The position numbers and the translations under genes are program-made. Positions 43,634 to 54,187 of a DNA stretch of 64,000 bases are shown here, in pieces. The notes beneath the pieces were generated by a model. It did not search any database and was not told where the DNA came from. It saw nothing but the letters and a program-made list of their open reading frames with translations. The stretch comes from Hyalangium versicolor (GTDB lineage: Bacteria > Myxococcota > Myxococcia > Myxococcales > Myxococcaceae), in the NCBI RefSeq assembly GCF_020103695.1, contig NZ_JAHXBF010000019.1, positions 62,001-126,000 of the forward strand. Direction: 5' to 3'. How positions within the stretch are numbered: position 1 is the stretch's first letter; every line of letters begins with the position of its first letter.

Positions 43634-44393
43634 GCTCCGCCTCCTCGATGAAACGGGGGGATGCCTCCAGGCGCTCGCGAAGCCACGCGAGGTAGGCCGC
43701 CCGGTGCTCCTGCTTGCTGGGGAACGCCTCCTCTGTCCCCAGCCACTCGTCCGGGATCAACGCCACCGTGCGCTCCAGCACCTCGGGCGTCAGCTTGCCG
43801 CGCAGAGCGGCCTCCGAGGCCCTCAGCGCCGTGGCCCAGGGCAGTAGCACGTGGTCCTTGATAGGGGCGAACGCGGTGCGGGCGCGTTCCAGGTACTCCG
43901 CCCACGAGTGGTGGAAGTACATGGCCGCGCCGTGGTCGATGAGCCACAGCGACTTGTGCCAGTGCAGCATGTTCGGGTTCTTCGGGGTCCGGTCCACGTT
44001 CGTCACATACGCATCGAAGCAGACGATGTCCGAGGCCTCCTCGGCGGCGGGCGTGGGGCCGACCACGGGATCGAACGTGATGGAGCCTGGCAGGTAATCC
44101 AGCCCGAGGTTCAGCCCTCCACTGGCCTTGATCAGGTCTCGAATCTCGCCGTCCGGCTCGGCCCGGCCCAGCACCGGGTCCAGCTGGATGAAGACCAGCT
44201 CCGGGACGCGCAGCCCCATGGCTCGTGCGAGCTCACCTGCCAGCACCTCGGCGATGAGCGCCTTGAGCCCCTGTCCCGCGCCTCGGAACTTCAGGACGTA
44301 CAGCCCTGAGTCATCCGCCTCGACGATGGCCGGCACCGAGCCACCTTCGCGCAGCGGCGTCACGTATCTGGTCGCCGTCACTGTTCTCAGCAT
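43611..44393 (-). CDS. HipA-like kinase family protein
   Basis: A 260-aa protein of the small HipA-related family (HipA_2-like). N-terminal TATRYVTPLREGGSVPAIVE and LYVLKFRGAGQG contain the nucleotide-binding beta-hairpin with the putative ATP-Lys (VLKF). FDAYVTNVDRTPKNPNML holds the catalytic N-x-D-R-x-x-x-N element, and LIDHGAAMYFHH the metal-binding Asp of the kinase fold. ATG 44393 is chosen; a longer frame starts at 44465. In Escherichia coli HipA phosphorylates glutamyl-tRNA synthetase with HipB as antitoxin; here no HTH antitoxin is present and the partner is DUF3037. Whether it is a toxin is unknown. Confidence 0.85.
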   Translation of the reverse strand: MLRTVTATRYVTPLREGGSVPAIVEADDSGLYVLKFRGAGQGLKALIAEVLAGELARAMGLRVPELVFIQLDPVLGRAEPDGEIRDLIKASGGLNLGLDYLPGSITFDPVVGPTPAAEEASDIVCFDAYVTNVDRTPKNPNMLHWHKSLWLIDHGAAMYFHHSWAEYLERARTAFAPIKDHVLLPWATALRASEAALRGKLTPEVLERTVALIPDEWLGTEEAFPSKQEHRAAYLAWLRERLEASPRFIEEAERARAQLV

Positions 44394-44829
44394 CGCCCCG
44401 CACTTATCACGGGGCCGCGCGAGCTCCGCAGGAACCGCACGGGCCGTCCAAGCCCGCCACCTCACCTCGCCTCACCCCGTGTTCTGGCCTCCACCCAGCT
44501 CGACGCCCCCTCCGGGCGGGCTCCGGACGAACCTGTCCACCTGTCAGACAGGTTTCGCCAACGCGCGAGTCCCAGCCTCGCCCCTGCCGGGAGCGGTTCA
44601 AACCCACCGGTCTGCTTGTCATACCTGTTGTGCCAAAACGCGCGCCCTCTGCCCGGCCCTCCTCGGAGTGCAGCCCCGACCTGGTGCGTCGGAGCACGGA
44701 TGCACTCGCCTGAAGGAGACGCGGCGGTTGCTCGCAGTGGACAGGCGCGAGTGAAGCAGGCACGTTCCCCGCCGCCGTGCCTTTGCCGGCGCGGCGCATG
44801 GAACCCGTTACTCCGACTCGGAGGAAACC
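44394..44829. other. Intergenic region with paired direct repeats
   Basis: About 436 bp between the divergent HipA-like and S9 peptidase genes. No coding frame with myxobacterial codon preference is evident, although long open frames cross it because of high GC. It carries two related direct repeats at 44541-44567 and 44615-44645, described separately. Confidence 0.55.
44541..44645. repeat. Two imperfect direct repeats, 74 bp apart, the first overlapping a palindrome
   Basis: Both copies read roughly TGTCA-k-AC-n2-GTT-n2-GCCAA then CGCGCG, allowing a 2-nt gap. The first overlaps ACCTGTC-a-GACAGGT (44539-44553), a perfect 7-bp dyad. They probably bind a regulator of the HipA-like/DUF3037 pair or of the peptidase, or are copies of a dispersed genomic motif. 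Confidence 0.5.
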
Positions 44830-46893
<2,064 letters not shown>

Positions 46894-46906
46894 CGCTGTG
46901 GGTGCT

Positions 46907-46933
46907 GGCGGGGGCGCCTGGTGCGCTCCCGCC
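46907..46933 (+). terminator. Terminator hairpin after the S9 peptidase gene
   Basis: GGCGGGGGCGC-ctggt-GCGCTCCCGCC is an 11-bp stem with one wobble, 14 bp after the stop. Confidence 0.65.
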
Positions 46934-47055
46934 CACGTAGGACGGAGTGAAAGTCCCCGCGCTCCGTGGGACTTCTTGCGGCGGCCATGAGGCCGAGCCC
47001 CGCCATCCCCAGGCGGTCCTTCTGGTGGATCGCGGGCGGTGCGAGGCTCGCAGAC

Positions 47056-48444
47056 ATGTCCCGCCTGCGGCTCCTGGCAGTGCTCGCTCTGCTGTCCACG
47101 ACACTGCTGGGCAGCCGCTGCGACGAGCACGAGGCTGTCCCTCTCGAGGAGTTGCAGAGGGACGTTCCTCCCGCCTTCGACTATGCGCTGTACTGCGATG
47201 CCCACGGAACGCTCGTGGGTCATCGCTCCGCCGTGCTGCTCGTGCACCGCGCCGAGCACCTCGAGCGCGTGTATGCCGATGCGCAGGCGGGTGACACTCG
47301 GGCCGAGGCCCTCTTCCGCCAGTTGGAGGAGACCCTCCTCCTGACAGGTAGGGACCTGGCGAGCGAGGCTTCTGGCATCACCTGCAGCTCCCTGCCGGCC
47401 TGCGTGGTGCAGTGGCACAAGCTGGACGAGTTCATGCCTTCACACGGAGCGGGTGGCTTGCGCCTGCGCCAGGTGATGGCTGATGGCTTCGCTCGGGGAG
47501 CCAAGGTCCAGCACGTGCGCAACGTCGTGACCTCCGCGGTCCTCGACGTGCTGCTGGTAGGCACGGTGATCAAGGCGGGCGTCGCCCAGGCGGCAGAAGC
47601 TGGAGCCGCTGCAGCTGAAGCAACTCCGGGCCCGGTGCAGGCCGGAAGCATTGCCCTGGCGGGAGTGGAGGCGAGCCTCGCAGTCGAGGAACTCCCCGCC
47701 CTGGAAGCCCGCATGGCCGAGGCCGAGGCGCTGGAGGCAGGCGCTCGGCATCCGCCTCGCCTGGAGGTGCTCGCCAACTACCGGCCGTCCAGCACTCGGC
47801 CTCCCTCTGGAGTCGAGGCGGACAGTCCACGGTGGACCAGCTACGTAGCCTATTGGTCCCGACGCTACGAGGAACTCTCCGGCACTCGTCCGCTTCCAGC
47901 AGGACGTGCCGAAGTGAAGCCTCCGCTGACGTGGGAGGCCTACTCGCCCTTCCTTGGACGGTTCCAGCGCTCGTTGGAGTTCCAGCGCAACGCAACGCGC
48001 GTGCTCCAGCAAGCCCGAACGTCAGGAGGCAATCCAGCGTGGCTGCCAGACATGAAGCGGCCATGGGTCACGGAGAACACAGGCCTGAAGCCCGAGGGGA
48101 GCAACACCGTCACCTACGCGGACGCCCTCGTCTTGGACGAGGCCTCGCTGGGAAGCGGCATGCGCCCGAGCGTCCATTCGTTCAGCATGAAGCAGCGCGA
48201 CTTCTCCGCCATGAGCGATAAAGAGGCATACAATCAGTCGAGGATTGATGCCCGAGAGGCCAAGACAAAGTATGGCGGCACCGTTGAAGTGCGCAGGCCG
48301 GGCCACCCTCTCTTCCAGAAGAAAGTGGTCGTGACCCGAGTGCATCTCGTTTATGACGGAACGAGCCTCTCGCCCACACTCAAGAATGCCCTATCCAGAG
48401 GAGCACATAGCTACGAAGTTGAAGTCCATTTCCATGTCCCCTGA
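47056..48444 (+). CDS. Exported toxin-like protein with variable C-terminal domain
   Basis: A 462-aa exported protein. The hydrophobic leader LRLLAVLALLSTTLLGSRC is followed by acidic residues, but the residue before the Cys is Arg, so a classic lipobox is not certain. Residues about 25-150 hold Cys pairs (LYCDAHG, GITCSSLPACV). An Ala/Leu membrane-like helix (NVVTSAVLDVLLVGTVIKAG) and an Ala/Glu-rich coiled stretch precede a C-terminal domain (about 240-462) with no recognised family, rich in Arg/Lys, containing RWTSYVAYWSRRYEELSG and RPWVTENTGLKPEG. This layout, with an immediately overlapping downstream gene, recalls the SitA-type delivered toxins of myxobacteria. The overlap of 11 bp with the next gene indicates coupling. 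Toxic activity is inferred. Confidence 0.55.
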   Translation: MSRLRLLAVLALLSTTLLGSRCDEHEAVPLEELQRDVPPAFDYALYCDAHGTLVGHRSAVLLVHRAEHLERVYADAQAGDTRAEALFRQLEETLLLTGRDLASEASGITCSSLPACVVQWHKLDEFMPSHGAGGLRLRQVMADGFARGAKVQHVRNVVTSAVLDVLLVGTVIKAGVAQAAEAGAAAAEATPGPVQAGSIALAGVEASLAVEELPALEARMAEAEALEAGARHPPRLEVLANYRPSSTRPPSGVEADSPRWTSYVAYWSRRYEELSGTRPLPAGRAEVKPPLTWEAYSPFLGRFQRSLEFQRNATRVLQQARTSGGNPAWLPDMKRPWVTENTGLKPEGSNTVTYADALVLDEASLGSGMRPSVHSFSMKQRDFSAMSDKEAYNQSRIDAREAKTKYGGTVEVRRPGHPLFQKKVVVTRVHLVYDGTSLSPTLKNALSRGAHSYEVEVHFHVP

Positions 48445-49777
48445 CGCGTGGAACAAGACGGACTCGTTCTTCCTCGAGCTCATCTCCTCCACGGACCCGC
48501 TGAGCAAAGGTTTCAAAGGGCTGGAACCCTTCCTGGACGTCATCGACTCGCTGGACGCAGGACTCCGCCCGGACGAGATGTACCTTCTGGGTCCCCGTCT
48601 GAAGTACTCCCGACCACTCCTGCGCAAGCGGTTCCAAGAGGCTCGCGGCATCGACACCACCACTGTCATGCTGACGCGTTCACGCTCCCCCTCGGTCATT
48701 CTCACAATCACAGGAAGAACGAGCGAAGACGTCGTCTTCTGCTCCATCGAGCTGCTGCTGGAGCCTTTCTCACTTCTCCGCAATCCGCGCAGTGATGGCC
48801 CTTGGACCGAGCCATTCGTTTCTCTCGTGCGTACCCTCTCTTCCCTCCTGCCTCTCTCGCACGGACTGGGCCACAGCCGCACCGACTTCTGGTTGAGCAG
48901 CGATTCACGTACGAAGCAGTCCTTCGCTGAGCCCAATCTCCAAGAAGTCTTCTGGCTCAACGTGTATGGCCCCAGATTGGTGGAGGAGATCGGTCGCCAG
49001 CGCGTGCTCTCCACTCCGTGCGCTCACATGGAGGAACTGCCCCACGGTGCCGTTCTCTGGCTCACCCGCCCCACCCCCTTGGACTTTGCCTCGGAAGAGG
49101 CTCGGCTCGCGCAGGCCCGTGCTCTCGTCCACTTGCGTCCCGAGCTCTCTTTGGATTCCACCCTCACCGCCCTCCGCCAACGCTCCCTGGAGTTCACTCC
49201 CATCCCCATCGAGTTCCACTCCGATGTCGCTGACATCCTCCTCAAGGAAGTGGAGTTCGAAGGTGTGCTCGGAGGCATGCGCAAGAACGTCCAGCGCTTC
49301 AACCAATACCGTCCTCCCCCCGTCTCCGAGTGGCTCCCTGCCTCCCAAGCCCCCGCGCCGGACGTGGACAACGTGAAGGCCGCTGTCGATACCTACGACG
49401 GGCTCTACGCCGAACAGCTCATCGCCCTGTTCCACTCCAAGGTGCCCGAGGTCATGGATGGCACTCCGGAGGCGTTGCCTCGTCTGGACTGGCACCTGTG
49501 GAAATCACGCTGGGGCAAGAACATCACCCACGAGCAGCGAGAGTCACTCGTCCCCGCCCTGGGTGCCTGGCTCGGCCGCTGCCTCGTGGATCTGCTCGGT
49601 GGCCGCTGGGTGCCCCGCCGCAAGCTCGAGGAATCCGCCGTCATCGTCGGTGACAGGGCGTGGCTGCCTTTCCTGCGCGCGCGCCATGCGCTCAATGGAC
49701 TGGATGCACCGCTCGACTATTCCTGTACCCAGCTCTTCCGCGAAGCCCAGCGCCTGGCACTCCAGCAGGCACACTGA
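48434..49777 (+). CDS. Putative immunity-like protein paired with the upstream toxin-like gene
   Basis: A 447-aa soluble protein without signal peptide. It starts inside the last codons of the toxin-like gene. Residues about 150-230 contain EVFWLNVYGPRLVEEIGRQR followed by STPCAHMEELPHGAVLWL, a pattern that recalls DUF3396/type-VI-immunity-like myxobacterial proteins, but I cannot assign a family. The second half (about 310-447) is helical and charged. Cytoplasmic location and strict coupling fit a cognate immunity protein; the size is larger than most immunity proteins. An alternative is an accessory or maturation protein. Converges with the PilT-like gene across 36 bp. Confidence 0.5.
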   Translation: MSPDAWNKTDSFFLELISSTDPLSKGFKGLEPFLDVIDSLDAGLRPDEMYLLGPRLKYSRPLLRKRFQEARGIDTTTVMLTRSRSPSVILTITGRTSEDVVFCSIELLLEPFSLLRNPRSDGPWTEPFVSLVRTLSSLLPLSHGLGHSRTDFWLSSDSRTKQSFAEPNLQEVFWLNVYGPRLVEEIGRQRVLSTPCAHMEELPHGAVLWLTRPTPLDFASEEARLAQARALVHLRPELSLDSTLTALRQRSLEFTPIPIEFHSDVADILLKEVEFEGVLGGMRKNVQRFNQYRPPPVSEWLPASQAPAPDVDNVKAAVDTYDGLYAEQLIALFHSKVPEVMDGTPEALPRLDWHLWKSRWGKNITHEQRESLVPALGAWLGRCLVDLLGGRWVPRRKLEESAVIVGDRAWLPFLRARHALNGLDAPLDYSCTQLFREAQRLALQQAH

Positions 49778-49813
49778 AGCACCAGCGCCTCATCGCTCCG
49801 CTCTTGTCGAGCC

Positions 49814-52480
49814 TCACTTCGTGGGAGCAGCCGCCTCCGTCGAAGCAGGACCCGCCGAAGTCGCGGTGTCCGCCTTGAATCCCGCGCGCTCCAACATGGC
49901 TCGCATCTCGGCGCGGGACACGGACTTGCTCAGCGCCTCGTTCGGCTCCACCACCTTCTTCTTCACCAACTCCAGCAGCGAGTCGTTCAGCGTCACCATC
50001 CCCAGCCCGCGCGAAGTCTGCATCACCGAGGGAATCTGGAACGTCTTCCCCTCGCGGATCAGGTTCGACACCGAGCCCGTGCACAAGAGCACCTCCTGTG
50101 CCGCCACCCGCCCTCCTCCAATCCGCTTGCACAGCGTCTGCGCAATCACGCCCTTGAGCGACTCGGACAGCATCATCCGGATCTGCGGCTGACGGTCCGG
50201 CGGGAACTGGTCGATGATCCGCTCCACCGTGGATGCCGCCGTGTTCGTGTGCAGCGTTCCGAACACCAGGTGCCCCGTCTCCGCTGTCTCGATGGCGGTG
50301 GCGATCGTCTCCAGATCCCGCATCTCGCCCACCAGCACCACGTCCGGATCCTCACGCAGCGCCGCCCGAAGCGCGTTCTTGAACGAGCGCGTGTGCACCC
50401 CCACCTCGCGCTGGTTCACCAGACAGCTCTTGTTCTTGTGAACGAACTCGATCGGGTCTTCGATGGTGATGATGTGGTCGTCGCGGTGCCGGTTCACGTA
50501 GTCGATCAGCGCCGCCAACGTCGTCGACTTGCCGCTGCCCGTCGGCCCCGTCACCAACACCAACCCCTTGGTGAGGAAGCACATGTCCAGCACGTGCCGG
50601 GACAGGCCGATCTCCTCCGCCGTGCGGATCTTCTTGGGGATCTGCCTCAGCACCGCGCCAATGCCGTTGCGGTCCTCGAAGACGTTCACGCGGAAGCGGG
50701 CAGCCTCCGTGTCATAGGCGAAGTCCGTGTCCTGCAACTCCTCCCACTGCTTCCGGTTCTTCTCCGGGGCAATGCTGAAGATCATCGCCTGGAGGCGCGC
50801 GGGTGCAATGAGGCCGTAGTCCTCGATGGGGACCATGTCACCATCGATGCGCATGTGCGGCAGCGTCTCGCTCGACAGGTGCAGGTCCGAGGCGTTCCGG
50901 GCCAGCATCGCCTCCAACAGGGCGAGCATCTGAGCTTCGGCGTCCCCCCGGAGCACTTCCACTCGGCCGGTCGTGGGACCTGGCGCGGCAGGGCTCGGAG
51001 CGTCCGGCACCACCGCCGGAGCTGGCACGACGGCAGGCATGGACGCAGGCGTGAGTACACGAGCCGGGGCCGCAACCGTAGAGGCCGGAGGCGGAGTCAC
51101 GGCGACGGCAGGAGTGGCCGTCGGGCTCGGAGTGGCGGGTGCGGAGGCGGCAGGCACCGGAGGATGCGTGGCCGGTCCTGCGGAGGCCACGGGCGAAACC
51201 GCGATCGGCGACGGTGCAGAGACAGGCACCGGAGGATGCGTGGCAGGCCCTGAAGGCACTGGCACCGCGAGGCTCGATGACGGCACTGACGCAGACACCG
51301 GAGCGTGCGTGATCGGCCCCGCAGGCACCGGCATCACGAGACCCGACGACGGCACTGAGGCAGACACCGGAGCGTGTGTAGTCGAACCCGCAGGCACCGG
51401 CACCGCGGGGCTCGGTGACGGCGCCGAGACAGGCACCGGCGGAAGCGTCGTCGGCCCAGTGGGAGCCACCGGAAGGGCCTGAGCCGCGGCAGCCGCTACA
51501 GGCGCGGTGGCTACAGGCACGGGAGGAAGCGTCGCAGGCCCCGAGGGCACGACATGCACTGCTTGAGCTGCAACGCTCGCGGCAGGCACAACCCCGGCAG
51601 GCACCGGCGGAAGCGTCGTCGGCCCAGCAGCAGGAACCGGAGCCGCCGCCGGAGCCGAAGCCACCGGCACGGGAGGAAGCGTCGCAGACCCCGCCCCGGG
51701 AGTGGAGGTCCGCGACGGGGCCGCCACCGCGCCCTGCGAAGCCCCCATGGGCACCGGCGGAATCGTGACAGGCCTTGCCGGAGCCGTGCGGACCGCCGAA
51801 GCCGAAGGCACCACCGGAGCTGCCGGAGCAGGCGCGGGGCTCACACCGGAAGGCTCCGCCAGCACGGGAGATGGCGCGGGAACGGGAGTCACCGCGACAG
51901 GCCGAGCCAAAGGAGCCGCAGCAGCCGCAGCAGCCACAGGCGCGGGAGCCACCGGCACCGCCGCCACCGCGACCGGCGCAGGCGCCACAGGCGCCGTGTA
52001 GGTCCCGAGCGAAGGAGCCAGCTCGAACTCGGTGGAGCTCGTGCTCAGCCCAGGCATGGACAGGTCCGCCTCATCCTGCAGGATGGGCTTCGGCTCGGAA
52101 GCCTGGGCCGCCATATCGAGCATCTCGTACGGCGAGGCCAGCTCGAACTTCTCCTCCTCCGGAGCGGGCTCGGGCACCGTGGAGGAGGGCACCATCGACA
52201 CCTTCACCCGCCCCTGGACGTTCTCCAACGTCACCTGCACCTGCCCGGCGGGCGCGGCGTAGGGGAAGGCTGTCGTGCCCTCGGGAGGGAAGGCACCCCG
52301 CTGCTCGGCGGGCACCAACTCCGCGATCGCTCCGAGGATCTGCGGCGTGGTGAGGTTCTGCTTCAGCACCAGCAGGAGCCCGGTGGGGGTGCGCATGTTC
52401 ACACCGCCACCGGTTTCGATCAGCAGCTCCTGACCGGCGTCCTTGAAGAGCTTCTCGATGATGGGGTCGAGCCTGGCCAT
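49814..52480 (-). CDS. PilT-like type IV pilus retraction ATPase with long Pro/Ala-rich linker
   Basis: An 888-aa AAA secretion/twitching ATPase. An N-terminal domain (about 1-180) is followed by a 300-residue Pro/Ala/Val/Thr-rich linker. The PilT core (about 505-860) has Walker A TGPTGSGKSTTLA (about 645), the Asp box, Walker B LVGEMRDLET, His box GHLVFGTLHTNTA and a variant retraction motif SVSNLIREGKTFQIPS (PilT consensus AIRNLIRE). The C-terminus has a short Ala/Thr-rich tail. It should hydrolyse ATP to disassemble or modulate pili for S-motility in the cytoplasm. The ATG at 52480 is 4 bp after the upstream gene; longer frames only read through that gene. Extra domains set it apart from ordinary PilT (about 370 aa), so it may be a PilU/PilT paralogue with a regulatory input. 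Confidence 0.9.
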   Translation of the reverse strand: MARLDPIIEKLFKDAGQELLIETGGGVNMRTPTGLLLVLKQNLTTPQILGAIAELVPAEQRGAFPPEGTTAFPYAAPAGQVQVTLENVQGRVKVSMVPSSTVPEPAPEEEKFELASPYEMLDMAAQASEPKPILQDEADLSMPGLSTSSTEFELAPSLGTYTAPVAPAPVAVAAVPVAPAPVAAAAAAAPLARPVAVTPVPAPSPVLAEPSGVSPAPAPAAPVVPSASAVRTAPARPVTIPPVPMGASQGAVAAPSRTSTPGAGSATLPPVPVASAPAAAPVPAAGPTTLPPVPAGVVPAASVAAQAVHVVPSGPATLPPVPVATAPVAAAAAQALPVAPTGPTTLPPVPVSAPSPSPAVPVPAGSTTHAPVSASVPSSGLVMPVPAGPITHAPVSASVPSSSLAVPVPSGPATHPPVPVSAPSPIAVSPVASAGPATHPPVPAASAPATPSPTATPAVAVTPPPASTVAAPARVLTPASMPAVVPAPAVVPDAPSPAAPGPTTGRVEVLRGDAEAQMLALLEAMLARNASDLHLSSETLPHMRIDGDMVPIEDYGLIAPARLQAMIFSIAPEKNRKQWEELQDTDFAYDTEAARFRVNVFEDRNGIGAVLRQIPKKIRTAEEIGLSRHVLDMCFLTKGLVLVTGPTGSGKSTTLAALIDYVNRHRDDHIITIEDPIEFVHKNKSCLVNQREVGVHTRSFKNALRAALREDPDVVLVGEMRDLETIATAIETAETGHLVFGTLHTNTAASTVERIIDQFPPDRQPQIRMMLSESLKGVIAQTLCKRIGGGRVAAQEVLLCTGSVSNLIREGKTFQIPSVMQTSRGLGMVTLNDSLLELVKKKVVEPNEALSKSVSRAEMRAMLERAGFKADTATSAGPASTEAAAPTK
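51150..51440. repeat. In-frame tandem repeats in the PilT-like linker
   Basis: Imperfect units of about 75-90 bp recur, each encoding a phrase like THAPVSASVPSS or ATHPPVPVSAPS. More degenerate copies extend to about 51770. These low-complexity blocks are expected to vary in number between strains. Confidence 0.7.
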
Positions 52481-52484
52481 GGCG

Positions 52485-52832
52485 TCAGCGGGAGAGAGCT
52501 TCCACGTATGCAACGTGGCGTTTGTTGACCAGCGCCACCATGTCCCCCTGCAGCAACCGGAGGAACGGTGGCGCATCGTTGAGGAAGTCCGTGAGCCGAT
52601 TGCGCCCCTCCGGCTGCACGTAGGAGAACAGGCCTTGCAATCGCTGCCCGTCCACCAGGCGGATCTCCACCGCGTGCTCGGTGCGCATCGTGAGCCGATC
52701 CACTTCCCGCAGCTCGTGGCGGGCATCCACTCGCGCCACGGCGATCGCGACGCTGTGCACGAAGGTCACCGCCTCCGCCAGGAACACGGCCACATCTCTC
52801 GCCTCTCCGCCCGGGAGGACGATCTGAGCCAT
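52485..52832 (-). CDS. Conserved myxobacterial small protein upstream of PilT-like ATPase
   Basis: About 115 aa. Opening MAQIVLPGGEARDVAVFLAE and DGQRLQGLFSYVQPEGRNRL, then FLRLLQGDMVALVNKRHVAYVE, suggests a compact beta-rich domain. The frame is open further upstream with conserved-looking NPLEELRVPKRR, so the true start may be a TTG or other codon around 52865; no ribosome site decides it. It is directly coupled to the PilT-like gene (4-bp gap). No Pfam-type family recognised; a role with the ATPase is likely from gene order. Confidence 0.6.
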   Translation of the reverse strand: MAQIVLPGGEARDVAVFLAEAVTFVHSVAIAVARVDARHELREVDRLTMRTEHAVEIRLVDGQRLQGLFSYVQPEGRNRLTDFLNDAPPFLRLLQGDMVALVNKRHVAYVEALSR

Positions 52833-52972
52833 CACGCGGCGTTTGGGGACTCGAAGCTCTTCCAAGGGGTTGATCTTTTTGTAGCACGTTGAGACATGCC
52901 CTCCCAGCCCCGCCGCGCCAGCGCCTCGCGGCCCACCCCACCAGGACACGCCAAAATTACAGGGCTGGTCGA

Positions 52973-54058
52973 TCACCCGCGGGTCGCCAGCTCGCGCTCC
53001 ACGAAGAGCCGGAGGATGTGCAGGAAGTCCTGGGCGTTCGTCACGACGCCGAAGGCCTGGTGCGTGCCGCGATCCTTCAGCTTGCTCACGACGAACTCGG
53101 ACGAGTCCACGCAGATGGTGGCCAGCTCTCGCAGCGAGCCATCCGCCTCCGTGACGAACGAGGGCAGCATGTTGCCCGTGGCGATGGCGTGCAGCGCCGT
53201 GGCGATCATCACCGCCAGTGTGGCCTTCATCGTGTGTCGACGCATCGCGTCCTGAGCGGCCAGGTTGTCCGTCACCACGTCCGGCAGCGGCCCGTCATCC
53301 CGGATGGAGCCCGTCAACACGAAGGGCACCCGGTGCGCCACGCACGCATGCATGATGCCGTCCTTGATGACGCCCCGCTCCACCGCCTTGGCGATGGAGC
53401 CCGCCGCGCGCACCTGGTTGATGGCGCGCATGTGAAGGCCGTGCCCGCCCGAAGTCGCTTCGCCGGCACCGCTCATGCCCAGCGTCGTGCCGAAGATAGA
53501 GGCCTCGATGTCATGCACCGCCACCGCGTTGCCCGCCAGCAGCGCGCCCACGAAGCCGTTCTGGATGAACCACGTCATGTCCGAGCGCGCCCGCGAGTGC
53601 ACCAGCGCCGGCCCCGTCACCCACACCGGATAGCCGCCCCGCTCGCGCTCCTCGAGCAGCAGCCGCGCCATGCGGATGTAGTCGATGGGCTTCTCGCGAG
53701 ACACCTCGCTCGTCATGAACTTGAACTCGCCCTCCCCACCGCCCCCCAGCCACGAAGCGTGCACGTAGACGCCCTGGCTCCCGTCCTCGGCCTGGCCCAT
53801 GGCCACCCTCTCGCCCTGGCGCACGCGCCGCCCCTCGCGCGTCCACAGCTCACCGGCCGCGTCCAGCACCAGCGCGCAATCCATCCGCGGCTCGCGCGGC
53901 ATGCGCCAACCCCCCGCCACCCGCACGTAGGTGGGCAGGTTGGTGGTGGAGAAGAAACCCTCGGGCAGGACTCCGTCCGCCGGCGCGGGCTCGAAGCGCG
54001 CATCCGGCGCCCGCGCGAAGCGCTCGGCCGTGAAGTCGGGATGGGAAATGGTGCTCAC
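52973..54058 (-). CDS. TIGR00300/LOR-SDH domain protein (archaeal-type ornithine cyclodeaminase-like)
   Basis: A 361-aa protein. The block EVSREKPIDYIRMARLL, GPALVHSRARSDMTWFIQNG, LLAGNAVAVHDIEASIFGT and GLHMRAINQVRAAGS is the TIGR00300/LOR-SDH conserved region known from archaeal ornithine cyclodeaminase. Family members convert ornithine to proline and ammonia, using a pyridine dinucleotide or a nickel-pincer-type cofactor according to recent family naming. GTG 54058 is proposed; a longer frame to 54484 is antisense to the next gene. Cytoplasmic. In myxobacteria it would contribute to arginine/ornithine catabolism. Divergent from the small secreted protein across about 130 bp. Confidence 0.8.
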   Translation of the reverse strand: MSTISHPDFTAERFARAPDARFEPAPADGVLPEGFFSTTNLPTYVRVAGGWRMPREPRMDCALVLDAAGELWTREGRRVRQGERVAMGQAEDGSQGVYVHASWLGGGGEGEFKFMTSEVSREKPIDYIRMARLLLEERERGGYPVWVTGPALVHSRARSDMTWFIQNGFVGALLAGNAVAVHDIEASIFGTTLGMSGAGEATSGGHGLHMRAINQVRAAGSIAKAVERGVIKDGIMHACVAHRVPFVLTGSIRDDGPLPDVVTDNLAAQDAMRRHTMKATLAVMIATALHAIATGNMLPSFVTEADGSLRELATICVDSSEFVVSKLKDRGTHQAFGVVTNAQDFLHILRLFVERELATRG

Positions 54059-54187
54059 TCCCCGAGGATGGCAGCCAAACCCTGGAACTTCCAGGTGAAA
54101 TCTTTCCCGCAACTTCCGCGCGGGGCTCGGGTTCATGTCTCCAGAGACGATGCCGGCACAGCCGGCGCGAACCCAAGGAGAACGATC

